A DNA stretch of 64,000 nt from Stieleria maiorica (GTDB taxonomy: Bacteria > Planctomycetota > Planctomycetia > Pirellulales > Pirellulaceae), in assembly GCF_008035925.1 (NCBI RefSeq), contig NZ_CP036264.1:6357641-6421640 (forward strand). Reading direction: 5' to 3'. Each line of letters begins with the position of its first letter. Positions within the stretch are counted from its first letter, which is position 1. Positions 47,315 to 57,048 of the stretch are shown one piece after another. The position numbers and the translations under genes are program-made. Under the pieces are notes generated by a model. The model saw only the letters and a program-made list of their open reading frames with translations. It searched no databases and was not told the DNA's origin.

Positions 47315-49102
47315 CTACCTGACGCGAAGGGCTTCGACGGGGATCACCGCCATTTCGGCGCTGTTGAGGTTTGCCCTCCTTCCGCCGTTGTTGGAGAATC
47401 CGACGTACAGCTTGCCCTCGTGCTCAATCGCACAGGGATACGACAGACTCAACTGATCGGCGGATTCTCCCGGATGATCGCGGTGCAGGGATCGGCGGAT
47501 GACGAACACGCGGCTGAATCTGTTTTCGTGCGGACGCGAAACGGCGATCGTCAGCGGTGATCGCTTTCCCCCGTTGTCCTTGGCCGTCGTACAGACCAGG
47601 TAGCGCTGCCCGGTGCTCAGAACGCCGGCGGCCGGTTTGGAAGTTGCCATGGGAAGGTTGCTCGGCCGGGACGGCGACCAGGTGCGGCCGTAATCATCGC
47701 TGGTCGCCGCCAGCGCCACCGCCGCGCCACCGTAGCGTGCGAGATTGACGACCGTCTGTCCATCGACAAACAGAGACGATTCGCCCCACATCCGCTTGAC
47801 CGTGTTGTCGACGGGGATCGGGACCAGATCCCACTTAGTGAAGTCATCGCCATGGCTGATCGCGACGGCCGCCGGAAACGCCGCGTCGCCCGAGTAGCGT
47901 TTCCCCAGGAATCCTGGCATGATCCAGTTGCCATCGTCCATCGGCACGGGTTGATTCATCGGCCAGAAACCGCGCTCGAGCACGACGCCCAATGGTTCCC
48001 AATCGCCGGTCGCTTCGTCCAGCCGGTACGCACGCGTGTGGATGCGTTCCATGCGTCCGTAATAGGCGCCGTGAAAGGCCCACAGCGTTTGGTCGTGGGA
48101 CAGGAACACACCGTGGCTGACGGCCAAATTGGGCTCTTCGCCGGCGTCGATGCTCATCAGCGAACCCCAGGTCTTTCCCGCATCGTCGCTGACACGATAC
48201 TGAGCTTCTTCGGTGACGGTGTTTTCGTCGCCTTGATTGTGGCCGATCGACGCGAACAATCGCCCCCGGTGCCAGGCGAGTGAAACTCCGTGCAGAAACT
48301 TGTAACCGTCTCCCGGTTGGTCCCATTTTTTGATCACATGAAATTCAACGTCAGCCACTTCGGGCAACTCGGCAGCCTTCGCCAGTCGCGACGACTCGTC
48401 CCATAACTCAAACAGCGGTGGCGGTTCGGGAATCTCATGCGTCGCGGTCACCGGCCGATACAACGCCGCGATTTCAGCTGGTTGCAGCGCTCGAGACACA
48501 ATCCTCGCGTCGTCGAGCGCCCCGAGAAACGTTTGGCGGAGGTGGCCATCGTCGTTCACGCCGCCGAGCGTCAGCGGTGCCGCGGTCGATCGGATCGGCT
48601 GAGTTAGCTTGACCGTTCCGGCGATCGCCCCATCGACAAATAATTCCGCACGATCCCGATGGACCACCAACCCCACGTGGTGCCAATGTCCCGGTTCGGG
48701 CTGCGGTCCGTCAATCGTCAGCCAGCGATTCTGCCACAGGTACAGCCGGAAACGCCCATCGCGGTCCAGCATCAACGACCACTCACGTTCCCCCAGCGAA
48801 TAGCGATTCTTTGCGGCGATGATCTGCTGGTCGCGATCGATTGCATAGGGATTCACCCAAATCGACAACGTGAATGTTTCTGCGGAAGATACGTTCCCCG
48901 CTCCTTTCGCCTCGATCAACGATCCGCCATCAAGTACCAGACTTTTTCCGGCGGCCCCGCTTTCCGAACGGGCTGAACCATGAATCGCAATGTCATTCGA
49001 TGCAACCGCATCGAGTGGCCAGTGAATCGAATCATCGGCATCTGTCGGCAAGGACAGGACACCGCAACACAAAAGGATCCCGAGGCGGGCAATCGTCGTC
49101 AT
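47315..49102 (-). CDS. Secreted LamG plus BNR/sialidase-like six-bladed propeller protein
   Basis: 595 residues with a signal peptide (MTTIARLGILLCCGVLSLP). A LamG module (about 45-215; SIWVNPYAIDRDQQIIAAKN) precedes a sialidase-fold propeller. Asp-box-like repeats are YRVSDDAGKTWGSL and ATSDDYGRTWSPS. The usual sialidase arginine triad cannot be placed by eye, so an exo-alpha-sialidase, another glycosidase, or a non-enzymatic binding propeller are all possible. It is upstream of the sulfatase/PhyH pair on the same strand. Confidence 0.8.
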   Translation of the reverse strand: MTTIARLGILLCCGVLSLPTDADDSIHWPLDAVASNDIAIHGSARSESGAAGKSLVLDGGSLIEAKGAGNVSSAETFTLSIWVNPYAIDRDQQIIAAKNRYSLGEREWSLMLDRDGRFRLYLWQNRWLTIDGPQPEPGHWHHVGLVVHRDRAELFVDGAIAGTVKLTQPIRSTAAPLTLGGVNDDGHLRQTFLGALDDARIVSRALQPAEIAALYRPVTATHEIPEPPPLFELWDESSRLAKAAELPEVADVEFHVIKKWDQPGDGYKFLHGVSLAWHRGRLFASIGHNQGDENTVTEEAQYRVSDDAGKTWGSLMSIDAGEEPNLAVSHGVFLSHDQTLWAFHGAYYGRMERIHTRAYRLDEATGDWEPLGVVLERGFWPMNQPVPMDDGNWIMPGFLGKRYSGDAAFPAAVAISHGDDFTKWDLVPIPVDNTVKRMWGESSLFVDGQTVVNLARYGGAAVALAATSDDYGRTWSPSRPSNLPMATSKPAAGVLSTGQRYLVCTTAKDNGGKRSPLTIAVSRPHENRFSRVFVIRRSLHRDHPGESADQLSLSYPCAIEHEGKLYVGFSNNGGRRANLNSAEMAVIPVEALRVR

Positions 49103-49210
49103 GAATCATTCGTTCCTATCAATCGGGTAAACTCTTGGGTAGCCGGCCTCACGTTGGCACTTAACCGCAACGCCGCCAAGTTAACACCATAGTCTCTGAG
49201 AAATCCACCG

Positions 49211-49501
49211 ATGCTGTTTCGGCGAACAAATGTGGCCAGAGTGACCTGTATTCTGGCACTCTTGACGGCAGCGTCGGCTTCATCCGTCGCTTCCGCCCAA
49301 GACGACAAATCACCGCCCTCTGCTCGGCATCGCGATTCGATCGCGACAAGCCTGACCGAAGGTGGTGTGGTGTTCACGTTTGATGACCGCAACTTTGACG
49401 ATTGGCCCGGCCACTTTGTGACCCCCGACGCGCTGCGCCGGATCTTTACCACAGTCCGGCAACTCGGGCTTGCGACCTACACTTGCGATCAGCTTCCGTA
49501 A
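49211..49501 (+). pseudogene. Polysaccharide deacetylase remnant with internal deletion
   Basis: 96 codons remain. The signal peptide (CILALLTAASASSVASAQ) and the start of the deacetylase NodB fold (GGVVFTFDDRNFDDW, the TFDD metal motif) are joined directly to what looks like the family's last strand and helix (PGHFVTPDALRRIFTTVRQL). The central barrel of roughly 150 or more residues with the two His metal ligands is missing. The frame is preserved across the join, so the fragment is still translatable but cannot be an active deacetylase. It is divergent from the BNR gene. Confidence 0.7.
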
Positions 49502-49609
49502 TGTTCACCGCAAACCTACATGCGGAGTTCTCATTGTCATCTTTGGCGAAGTAGAGATCGGGACAAAGAGATCGAGTCCAACAGCAACGGACGTGTCGGA
49601 GTCGCACGT

Positions 49610-50776
49610 TCATTCTTTTCTAAGTAAAAATCGTCCGCTGACTGTGTTGAACGAGTCATTGTCCTTCCCCAAACCTGCCCCCGTAAACGTGGCGGTGAAT
49701 TCGTGACCGTCGAACCATTTGGTCACAAAGGCCATGAAGAAGACTTTGTTCTTCCACGGCCATCGGCTCCCTTCTCGTTGTGCCCCAAACGGCATGCTTT
49801 GAGTGTAGTATTCAACGGTTGTCCAAGGTCCCCAGGGTGTGGGCGCGTCAAAAATTCCTAGCATCCCCGCTTTGCTTTCGCCGTGCTCGGTACAAAGCAG
49901 GACTCGATGGAGGCCGGGATGATAACATGCGCTCACACACCACCCGACCCCCTCTGCATCACGAAACACCGGGCGTTTCCGATCAATCGAATCCCAACGT
50001 GGCTGATCGTCTTGATCAAACCCGGCAAAGAACTCAAAGCAATCTCGCCCCGAACGCAACTGGTCTGGAGTGACGCGTGCAAGGTACAGAGCCCCCGGCT
50101 GATGAACAATCAATCCAACGCCGTTACCGCCTTCCTGTTCCATTTGCGCATTGCGAGGTCGAATGAAGTAGGTGTAGACGTAGTCCCCGAAGGCATCGGG
50201 AACGCCCTCGTTTCCGCGACCAAAATTCAGGAACGTCGGAATCGTCAAGTCGTCGGATGCTGAAAACCTCCACGGTGCCTTGTTCCAGCTCAAACCGTAG
50301 TCACCGGAACTCGCCAGTTCGATCATTTCATAGTGGTTTCGATAAGTTTTGCCCGGAGGTTTGTCCGGAACGACCCACATGTGCAGCTTGTTCGCGATGC
50401 CGATCATGCCCCAGCTTTTGCCGTCGAACGTGGCATCGCGCTTGCTCGCCGCTCCGCCCCAAAGATTGACGCCTCGATGATCTTTCGCCGAACCTTCGAC
50501 CCTGGCAACACCCAGTCCGACACGCCCCTTCGAGTTGCTGCCGCCAAAGCCTCCCCCGTCACCCCACGCACCGTACAGATGGTCGTCGTCCGACCACGTC
50601 AATTGAAAATTATCGCTTCCCTGGGCCGCACGTCGGTGCGTTGTCCAGTCAAATCGAATCCCTTCGACCAAAGGGCTCGCAGGGTACGGCTGTTCGCCGA
50701 TGATCCACGAATTGGACGTCAACAAGAATATGACTGATGCACAACTCAACGTGCCGCAAATTTTGGGGAATGGCAT
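49610..50776 (-). CDS. Secreted DUF4185-type five/six-bladed propeller protein
   Basis: 388 residues with a signal peptide (ICGTLSCASVIFLLTSNSW). Repeated propeller motifs include FQLTWSDDDHLYGAWGDGGG and SSGDYGLSWNKAPWRFS, with conserved Trp/Gly blocks to GPWTTVEYYTQSMPFG. This pattern fits DUF4185, a family of secreted proteins of unproven function often found in polysaccharide loci. The gene appears intact, with no frame problem. Confidence 0.7.
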   Translation of the reverse strand: MPFPKICGTLSCASVIFLLTSNSWIIGEQPYPASPLVEGIRFDWTTHRRAAQGSDNFQLTWSDDDHLYGAWGDGGGFGGSNSKGRVGLGVARVEGSAKDHRGVNLWGGAASKRDATFDGKSWGMIGIANKLHMWVVPDKPPGKTYRNHYEMIELASSGDYGLSWNKAPWRFSASDDLTIPTFLNFGRGNEGVPDAFGDYVYTYFIRPRNAQMEQEGGNGVGLIVHQPGALYLARVTPDQLRSGRDCFEFFAGFDQDDQPRWDSIDRKRPVFRDAEGVGWCVSACYHPGLHRVLLCTEHGESKAGMLGIFDAPTPWGPWTTVEYYTQSMPFGAQREGSRWPWKNKVFFMAFVTKWFDGHEFTATFTGAGLGKDNDSFNTVSGRFLLRKE

Positions 50777-51065
50777 GTGGAGAACCGCGAATGACCAATG
50801 AAAATGTTTACGCTCTGATACAGAGCTTTCAACGACGAACGCACATTGTACGAATTGACGCTCTCGATCGTCTGAAAAGGGGGCAGCACGAACGGCGCGG
50901 GCATTTCGCCTAAGTCGCTGCGGCGTAACGGTTTCAGTTCGGCTAACGCGGTGTTTTTATCAACTTGTCGTTTTTCGGCCTTTTTCGTACAAGAAGCAAC
51001 GATTCGATCACACATCGCCTGCATTACGCTCGAAACGCTCAACCTTACGGCAATCATTCAAACGT

Positions 51066-52655
51066 CTAAGCGGGATGGACTTTGGCGGCACCCGATTCGA
51101 CAACGAACGAGCTGCGTTGGAAGGTGTTCCCGCCCGGCTCCAGCACATCATCGACGACCATGAAGTCGGCTTTCCACCGCTCGGGCGTCACCTCACAACG
51201 GATGTAGCCACGCTCGCCATTGTGAAATTTGACGCACGGGTTTTCGGCCAGGATCGCATCCAGGTTGTTGGGTTTATCAGGTCCGTTGCCGCCGCTGGAA
51301 AGTGAGGTCGCGACAAACTCGGTCGCGATCGTTGGCTCGTCCTCCCGCCGATCGTCCACTCTCAGTTCATTGACCCAGTTGGAATGGATGTCGCCGGTCA
51401 AGACCACCGGATTGGAAATGCGGCGATCGCTCAGAAATCGCATCAATTCCATCCGTTCGTGAGAGTATCCCGGCCACTGGTCCATCGAGTACTGTTCGTT
51501 CATCGGATTACCGCTTCGATTGACCATTCCCATCATCACCTGTTGGGCAAGAACATTCCATTGCGCGGCGGAACGGGTCAACTGCTTGCTCAACCAGCCA
51601 CGCTGCTTTCGCCCCAGCATGGTCTGACTCCTTGCGAGCGCCGCTTCGTTTAGCGGCGACTTGCGATCATGATTGGGTTGGTCGCTTCGGTATTGACGTG
51701 TGTCCAACACCTGAAACTCTGCGAGCCGTCCAAACGCCGCGCTTCGGTAAAGGCGCAGGTCGCTTCCACGCGGCATCTGCTTCAGCCGCAACGGCATCAT
51801 CTCATAGTAAGCTTGGTACGCATTGGCTCGGCGTGCGAGATAATCGACCGGGTCAATGCCCGATTCCTCTGAGATGTCATTCGCACAGTTGTTATCAAAC
51901 TCGTGATCGTCCCAGGTCACGATCCAAGGACATTGCGCGTGCATCCGCTGCAGCAACGGATCGGATCGGTACTGTGCGTATCGGGCGCGATAATCATCGA
52001 GTGACTGGATCTCCGCCCCGTGGTGCGTTCGCACCTTGCCGTTTCGTCCGGCAGCGTACTCGTAAATGTAATCACCAAGGTGAAAGACCAAATCAAGTTC
52101 ATCACGAGCCATCTGTTCATACGCGGTGTAGAGGCCTTGCTCGTAATTCTGGCAGGACGTAACCGCAAACCGCACGCCGCTTGGTTCACTATCGGGATGG
52201 GGCATGGTGCGTGTCCGACCGATCGGGCTTTCCGCATCACCGCACCGGAATCGATACCAATACCAACGATCCGATTTCAAGCCATCCAGCTCGACGTGGA
52301 TCGAATGTCCCAATGCGGGGGTTGCCAGTCGGCTGCCCTCCGAGACGATGTTTCGCATGGACTCATCCGCAGCGACCTCCCAAGAAACCTCAATCGCTCG
52401 CGCGGGCATTCCGCCGCCAGGCTGCAGTGGATCGGGGGCCAGACGCGTCCAGAGCACCACCCCGCGGTGATCCGGGTCGCCCGATGCAATGCCCAGCGTA
52501 AACGGATTCTTGTCCGTTTTGAACGAAGCATCCGCGTAGGTCTGCTGAGACGAGCAAACAATCGTCGGCAACAAACTCGCGAAGGACAACAAGCTCCTGC
52601 GACCGATCTGCGGACGCATTCCCAAAGGATCTCTGTTATTGACGGTTCTAAGCAT
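51066..52655 (-). CDS. phoD: PhoD-family alkaline phosphatase/phosphodiesterase
   Basis: 529 residues. A twin-arginine signal (GRRSLLSFASLLP) at the N-terminus predicts Tat export. The N-terminal beta-sandwich (FTLGIASGDPDHRGVVLWTR) is the PhoD_N domain. The metal-binding catalytic domain shows VTSCQNYEQGL, FHLGDYIYEY, WDDHEFDNN and LTGDIHSNW. These are the standard ligands for the Fe/Ca cluster. It releases phosphate from mono- and diesters under phosphate limitation. It is monocistronic by appearance. Confidence 0.9.
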   Translation of the reverse strand: MLRTVNNRDPLGMRPQIGRRSLLSFASLLPTIVCSSQQTYADASFKTDKNPFTLGIASGDPDHRGVVLWTRLAPDPLQPGGGMPARAIEVSWEVAADESMRNIVSEGSRLATPALGHSIHVELDGLKSDRWYWYRFRCGDAESPIGRTRTMPHPDSEPSGVRFAVTSCQNYEQGLYTAYEQMARDELDLVFHLGDYIYEYAAGRNGKVRTHHGAEIQSLDDYRARYAQYRSDPLLQRMHAQCPWIVTWDDHEFDNNCANDISEESGIDPVDYLARRANAYQAYYEMMPLRLKQMPRGSDLRLYRSAAFGRLAEFQVLDTRQYRSDQPNHDRKSPLNEAALARSQTMLGRKQRGWLSKQLTRSAAQWNVLAQQVMMGMVNRSGNPMNEQYSMDQWPGYSHERMELMRFLSDRRISNPVVLTGDIHSNWVNELRVDDRREDEPTIATEFVATSLSSGGNGPDKPNNLDAILAENPCVKFHNGERGYIRCEVTPERWKADFMVVDDVLEPGGNTFQRSSFVVESGAAKVHPA

Positions 52656-52963
52656 CGAGTCTTCGAAGTGAGAAAGGCATGTCTATATTCACCAAGCCGC
52701 ACCGCCGCGGGTCTGCGACGATCGACGGCCGTCCACCTTAAGCGGTTGCGCGGGCGGATTCTAGCAGAGGGCCATTGCCCTTCGCGCCCGATCGGATCAA
52801 AGAACCATGGCAGCGATCAGACGGACGCGACATCCCCGCATTTTTTCAACGAATGCTCACGTGATCTTCACCAACCGGGAAGGTCTTGATCACGACATCC
52901 ATCTTCAACCGTGACCTGCAAAAGGACGTAGGGCACCCTTCATCTCACCCGCGAGATTTTTCC
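52656..52963. other. Intergenic region without a recognised feature
   Basis: This 308-base spacer lies between the start of the PhoD gene and the end of the Uma2 gene, both on the minus strand. It presumably holds the PhoD promoter. I find no repeat, hairpin or supported gene. Confidence 0.5.
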
Positions 52964-53434
52964 TCAGACGATGTCGTCAATGTTGATCGTGACATCGTCG
53001 AAACTTGCGGTTTTCGTTTTCCGGCCGTCAATCTCAAAAACGTCGTCCTGCAAATTGACGATCCAAGTTCGAATTCCGGCCTGTTGATAGGCGGGCAACT
53101 TGACCTCGCGATCCTTGGCCAGGGATGCGTCACTCACCTCGATCACCAGCAAGCACTCATTGGGCAGCGGATGACGGTCTGTCGGGTCCGTTCCCGCCGC
53201 AAGAATGGTCAAATCAGGTTCGGGTTCGTTGCCCGGCCAGGAGATTGGTCCTTGGGAACTGACGTCATAGCCAGCCAAGACAAATATCTTGATCAGCTTG
53301 TTCACCGCACTGCGGTGCTTGGGACCGATAACCATTTTGTCGTAGATCAATCCATCGATTAATTCAACTTTATCACCCTCGGTGAATCGTTGATGGTACT
53401 CTTCGTTGCTGAAACGGTGTGTCGCGATACTCAT
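52964..53434 (-). CDS. Uma2/DUF820 family putative endonuclease
   Basis: 156 residues from ATG 53434 (MSIATHRFSNEEYHQRF). The frame is open to 53554, but the extension has no family match. The PD-(D/E)XK core is seen in KVELIDGLIYDKMVIGPKH, EPDLTIL and LLVIEVSDASLAKDREVKL. The family is highly expanded in cyanobacteria and planctomycetes, and its biological role is unclear. No toxin or restriction partner is adjacent. Confidence 0.8.
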   Translation of the reverse strand: MSIATHRFSNEEYHQRFTEGDKVELIDGLIYDKMVIGPKHRSAVNKLIKIFVLAGYDVSSQGPISWPGNEPEPDLTILAAGTDPTDRHPLPNECLLVIEVSDASLAKDREVKLPAYQQAGIRTWIVNLQDDVFEIDGRKTKTASFDDVTINIDDIV

Positions 53435-53575
53435 GAGATCGGCAAGCCGGAAAAAAAGAAAACGCAATGCGTCGATTATAGCAAAAACCGGTGCGTCCGC
53501 CTCCCCTCTGTGGGCCATCGCAAAGTTCAGAAACGGGTCTGACCAGCAATTCAATGCGCCACGACTCGCAGTCCC

Positions 53576-55099
53576 CTACTTTGCTGCCCGACTACGATTG
53601 CCTGGCATCTGATCCGACTTTTTCGCCAGCGGGATCGTGCGGTCAAAGAGGGTGCCGTAGCGTTGGTAGTTATTGTAATCGACGGCTTGTTCCTTCCATT
53701 TGGCCAACTCCTGATCGTAGCGTTTCCGCATCTGGTCGAGCACCGTCGCGGTACCGGGGCTGTCGGCTAGGCTGGTCAACTCCAGCGGATCGTTTTGGGT
53801 GTCGAACAGTTCCTCGACGGGATCCATCGTGTCGTCGCCGTACCACCAGTACGTGTATTTGTACTGCCGGGTCAGACAGGTCAGACTGTGCGTCGAGAGC
53901 GGTCCGAACACGTTGATAAACGCCAGCTGATCGTGCCCACCTTGGCCGGGCTTCTGCAGCAAGCCCAGCAGGCTTTTTCCGTCCATGTTCACCGGGATCG
54001 GTACCCCCGCCAATTCCAGAATCGTCGGCGCGAAGTCGATGTTGCCGGTCAGTTGATCGCAACGAAGTTGTTTTCCGCTGGTCGGACTGCGGGGGTCGTA
54101 AATCATCAACGGGACACGTGACGATTCTTCCATCGGCAACACCTTGGAACCGTATCCGTGCGAACCACAGATATATCCGTTGTCGCTGGTGTAAATCAGA
54201 ACGGTGTTGTCGGCGACACCCTGGGCCTCGAGTTCGTCACGGATCATCCCCAGCGCGACGTCGATCGCATAGACCTGCTGGTGGTACTTGGCCATTTCAC
54301 CGTCGTAGTCACTGTCGTACTTCCACTCGAAAAAACGCGGGTATTGGCGTCCGGTCTTGCTTTGCGGTGACAGATGCTGGCCGTGTTCTCGACCGAAGTT
54401 GGCCGGTTTGGTGAACGTCTTGCCGGCGTAGACGTCGTTGAATCGCGGGTCGGGCGTCGCCGGCTTGTGAGGGGCTTTGAAACTGATGGACAGGCAAAAT
54501 GGTTTGTCCTGTTTGACGGATTTGCGAATCACGTCCTGTCCGAACGCTCCGTAGGACAACGTCGAATGGGGGTAATCGTCGGCGTACTTTTGCATCGACT
54601 TGTTTTTGGCCGTTGCGTAATTGGTCTGGCCGGGGCCGCCGCCCCAGAAATCGAAATCGTCTTCGCATAACCCCTTGCCTTCGACGACGATTCCGAATTT
54701 GCCCGCAAACGCGGTCAGGTACCCCGCCTCGCGCAGCAGCACCGGATACGACTTGGCCCACACGTCGGCGTGCATGTTGCCGTGTGTGAAATTGCATCCG
54801 GTTTTGTATTCGTACATCCCGGTGAAGACGTTTGCACGACTGGCCATGCAAATCGCCGTTGTGTTGTAGTGTTTGTCGAACACCACCCCGTCGCGGGCCA
54901 GTTGGTCCATGTGGGGCGTTTTGACGTCCTTGTTTCCGTAACAGCCCAGAGAATACGTGCACTGATCGTCCGCGAACAGAAACACTAGATTGGGCTTGGA
55001 ATCGGTGTCGTCGGCTGCACGAGTTTGTCGGGCAAGGTCCGCCTGGAGCCACAAACACGCGATCAAGAAAACGATCGGCTTGGTAAGGTGCATTCTCAT
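53576..55099 (-). CDS. Secreted type I sulfatase with CMASR motif
   Basis: About 507 residues from ATG 55099 (or ATG 55093). The frame reaches a TTG at 55117 that overlaps the ArsC-like gene. The signal peptide is [16 protein letters not shown]. Metal motif [14 protein letters not shown] and formylglycine motif CMASR (Cys84) are present, of the CxAxR type that anaerobic maturases accept. [18 protein letters not shown] carries the later metal ligands. The start lies within 10 bases of the stop of the upstream ArsC-like gene, so the two are probably co-translated. Confidence 0.9.
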   Translation of the reverse strand: MRMHLTKPIVFLIACLWLQADLARQTRAADDTDSKPNLVFLFADDQCTYSLGCYGNKDVKTPHMDQLARDGVVFDKHYNTTAICMASRANVFTGMYEYKTGCNFTHGNMHADVWAKSYPVLLREAGYLTAFAGKFGIVVEGKGLCEDDFDFWGGGPGQTNYATAKNKSMQKYADDYPHSTLSYGAFGQDVIRKSVKQDKPFCLSISFKAPHKPATPDPRFNDVYAGKTFTKPANFGREHGQHLSPQSKTGRQYPRFFEWKYDSDYDGEMAKYHQQVYAIDVALGMIRDELEAQGVADNTVLIYTSDNGYICGSHGYGSKVLPMEESSRVPLMIYDPRSPTSGKQLRCDQLTGNIDFAPTILELAGVPIPVNMDGKSLLGLLQKPGQGGHDQLAFINVFGPLSTHSLTCLTRQYKYTYWWYGDDTMDPVEELFDTQNDPLELTSLADSPGTATVLDQMRKRYDQELAKWKEQAVDYNNYQRYGTLFDRTIPLAKKSDQMPGNRSRAAK

Positions 55100-55106
55100 T
55101 TGTTCG

Positions 55107-55457
55107 CTATTGGCCAAGAAGTTCGGTGATGTTTTCTGTGGGACGACCGATCGCCGCCTTTCCCTGGTGGACGACGATCGGGCGTTCGATCAACGACGGG
55201 TTGGCCGCTAAGATCGCGATCCATTGCTTGTCGGACATGACTTGATCACCAAGCTCCATCTCATTGAAGCGTTTTTCTTTCTTGCGGACCAATTGCTCCG
55301 GCGTGATCCCCAGCATTTTGACGATTTTTGCAAGCTCCTTTTCGCTCGGGGGATCTTCCAGGTATTTCACGATGTCGAATTCGATTTGATGCGAGCGGAG
55401 CAGTTCGACCGCCGCACGCGATTTCGAACAGCGGGGGTTATGGTAGATCGTTGTCAT
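55107..55457 (-). CDS. ArsC/Spx-family reductase-like protein (YfgD-type)
   Basis: 116 residues from ATG 55457 ([14 protein letters not shown]). The frame is open to 55646 but without family match. The single catalytic Cys is in [12 protein letters not shown], followed by VKYLEDPP. Conserved arginines lie in VRKKEKRF and ERPIVV...GRP. This is the glutaredoxin-coupled arsenate-reductase fold. The presence of one such gene without arsenic transporter genes does not prove arsenate activity. Its 3' end abuts the sulfatase start. Confidence 0.85.
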   Translation of the reverse strand: MTTIYHNPRCSKSRAAVELLRSHQIEFDIVKYLEDPPSEKELAKIVKMLGITPEQLVRKKEKRFNEMELGDQVMSDKQWIAILAANPSLIERPIVVHQGKAAIGRPTENITELLGQ

Positions 55458-55539
55458 GATTGGGATCTGATTTGGAACGCTGACCCGCGAGGGGATACAA
55501 TCGGCCATCTTACTCCGTAACCTCTCGCAGTTGGGAACG

Positions 55540-56184
55540 ATGAATTCCAAGGTCGACGAATACTTCCGGTCCGTACCGACCTGGCGCGATGAACTCCAGA
55601 CGCTTCGACGCATCGTGCTCCAATGCGGGTTGACCGAAGAACTCAAGTGGCGGGTGCCATGTTACACGTTCGGCGGGAAAAACGTCGTGATCCTCGGCAC
55701 GCTGAAATCCTGTTGCACCATCAGTTTCTTTAAAGGAGTGCTGCTAAAAGACCCTCGCAAGGTGCTCGACAAACCCGGCGAAAATTCTCGCTCGGCACGC
55801 CTGATCCGATTCACGTCCGTCGACCAGATCGAGGCGATCGAGCCGATCTTGGTCGCCTACATTCGCGAAGCCGCTACGCTGGAGAAGGCCGGCGCGAAGG
55901 TGGAACTAAAGAACGATGCGGGGCCTGATTACCCGGAGGAATTGACAGCTTGCCTTGCCGAAAACGAACCGCTGCGGGCGGCGTTTGAAAACTTGACACC
56001 GGGGCGACAGCGCGGCTACATCCTGCACTTTTCCGCCGCCAAGCAATCCAAGACGCGGGTGGCACGGATCAAGAAGTGCGAGCAACGCATTCTTGACGGC
56101 AAGGGGCTGCACGATTGTGTGTGCGGCTTGTCGGGCAAGCTTCCCAATTGTGACGGGTCGCACAAGCAAATGAGGAATTCTTGA
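55540..56184 (+). CDS. YdeI/DUF1801 family protein with C-terminal CDGSH-type motif
   Basis: 214 residues from ATG 55540. A DUF1801 domain (about 1-115; MNSKVDEYFRSVPTWRDEL) is followed by a YdeI-type helical segment (GRQRGYILHFSAAKQSKTRV). The C-terminus GLHDCVCGLSGKLPNCDGSH fits the CDGSH iron-sulfur pattern (C-x-C-x2-S-x3-P-x-C-D-G-S-H) exactly. A [2Fe-2S] cluster bound by three Cys and one His is therefore possible. The gene is divergent from the ArsC-like gene. Function is unknown. Confidence 0.8.
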   Translation: MNSKVDEYFRSVPTWRDELQTLRRIVLQCGLTEELKWRVPCYTFGGKNVVILGTLKSCCTISFFKGVLLKDPRKVLDKPGENSRSARLIRFTSVDQIEAIEPILVAYIREAATLEKAGAKVELKNDAGPDYPEELTACLAENEPLRAAFENLTPGRQRGYILHFSAAKQSKTRVARIKKCEQRILDGKGLHDCVCGLSGKLPNCDGSHKQMRNS

Positions 56185-56189
56185 ATCTA

Positions 56190-56492
56190 GGGGTAAAACG
56201 ATGGGGGCAAAACGATGGGGGCAAGACGATGGGGTAGTCGCCGGACAGGGGAGCTTTGGCATTGCGTCGCGGCCGAGTGTGTCGAAAGCATGCGTGACCC
56301 GAATGGCAGGGGCGCAACCGTTGGTGTCTAGCCTTTAGGCGATTCCGAGTCGCCGCGACGCAGCGACAGGGGGCGGCTAAAGCCTGAACACCAACACGTC
56401 TGCTCGTGCCATTCATGCGTGACCCTTCCTGGCGAAGGTGGTTGCGATTCACTCACGCATGCAAATTATTTTGCCCCCATCGTTTTGTCCCC
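56190..56492. repeat. Composite repeat with terminal GGGGCAAAACGATG units and inner inverted repeat
   Basis: Three tandem 14-base units (56190-56231) are opposed by two inverted units at 56469-56492. Inside, GTTGGTGTCTAGCCTTTAGG (from 56320) and a partner ending CTGAACACCAAC (to 56395) form an imperfect stem. This inner part shares TAGCCTTTAGGCGATTCC with the 44.5-kb array. The right end touches the stop of the DUF1593 remnant. No coding frame is present. Confidence 0.8.
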
Positions 56493-57048
56493 TCACGAAC
56501 CTCCCTTGCCCGTTTCTTGATGGGCCGCCTCGTCGATATTCAACGGCAATCGGCATCGCCGCATGCGGTCGGTGAAGTCGCCAAGGAACTGCTTACGCCA
56601 ACGACTGACCGTCTTTGCACCGCTGTGTGGTCCTTCGGAGACCGACGGCGAATCGCCCATTTTGATGTCCGCTTTCTGACGGACAAAGAAGTCGCCGAGT
56701 GAGCCTTGTCCTTGGATGTGCCGCGAGACGAAGCGTTCATTGTCCCAGTCGCTCGATTGGTTTCCGCCGCTGAACCAACTGCGATAGGTCGCGTTGGACT
56801 CGGTCATCCACAACGTTGGATGCCGATCGACGATGTACTGGTACGCATCCGGTGTCAGATAGCGATCCGAATAGGTTTTCAGGTTCGGATAGTCCTGCTC
56901 ATAGCATTGGATCACTTTCAAAATGTCGCGCTTTCGGCCTTCGTCGGAGGGCGACGCGATCAGGCCTTCGATGTCCAGCACGTCGGCATAGACCATCAGG
57001 TGAACCATCGACTGGAAGTCATCCGGATCGTCATCGAAACATGCTTCA
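56493..57048 (-). pseudogene. DUF1593 nucleoside-hydrolase-like gene lacking its 5' end
   Basis: The frame reads DDDPDDFQSMVHLMVYADVL and continues through DUF1593 family sequence to GAKTVSRWRKQFLGDFTDRM, then stop. The signal peptide and first strand are missing. In their place the frame runs backward into the 3' end of the pectate lyase gene in another register, with no usable start; the ATG just after the lyase stop hits a stop two codons later. It is best read as a truncated gene fused by deletion next to the lyase. Initiation at an internal Met would drop the DPDD motif. Confidence 0.7.

Noticed and set aside
50746..51057. Minus-strand frame of 103 codons in the DUF4185-PhoD gap
   Set aside because: No family resemblance, no ribosome-binding site, and it runs into the DUF4185 start. 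The gap more likely holds that gene's promoter.
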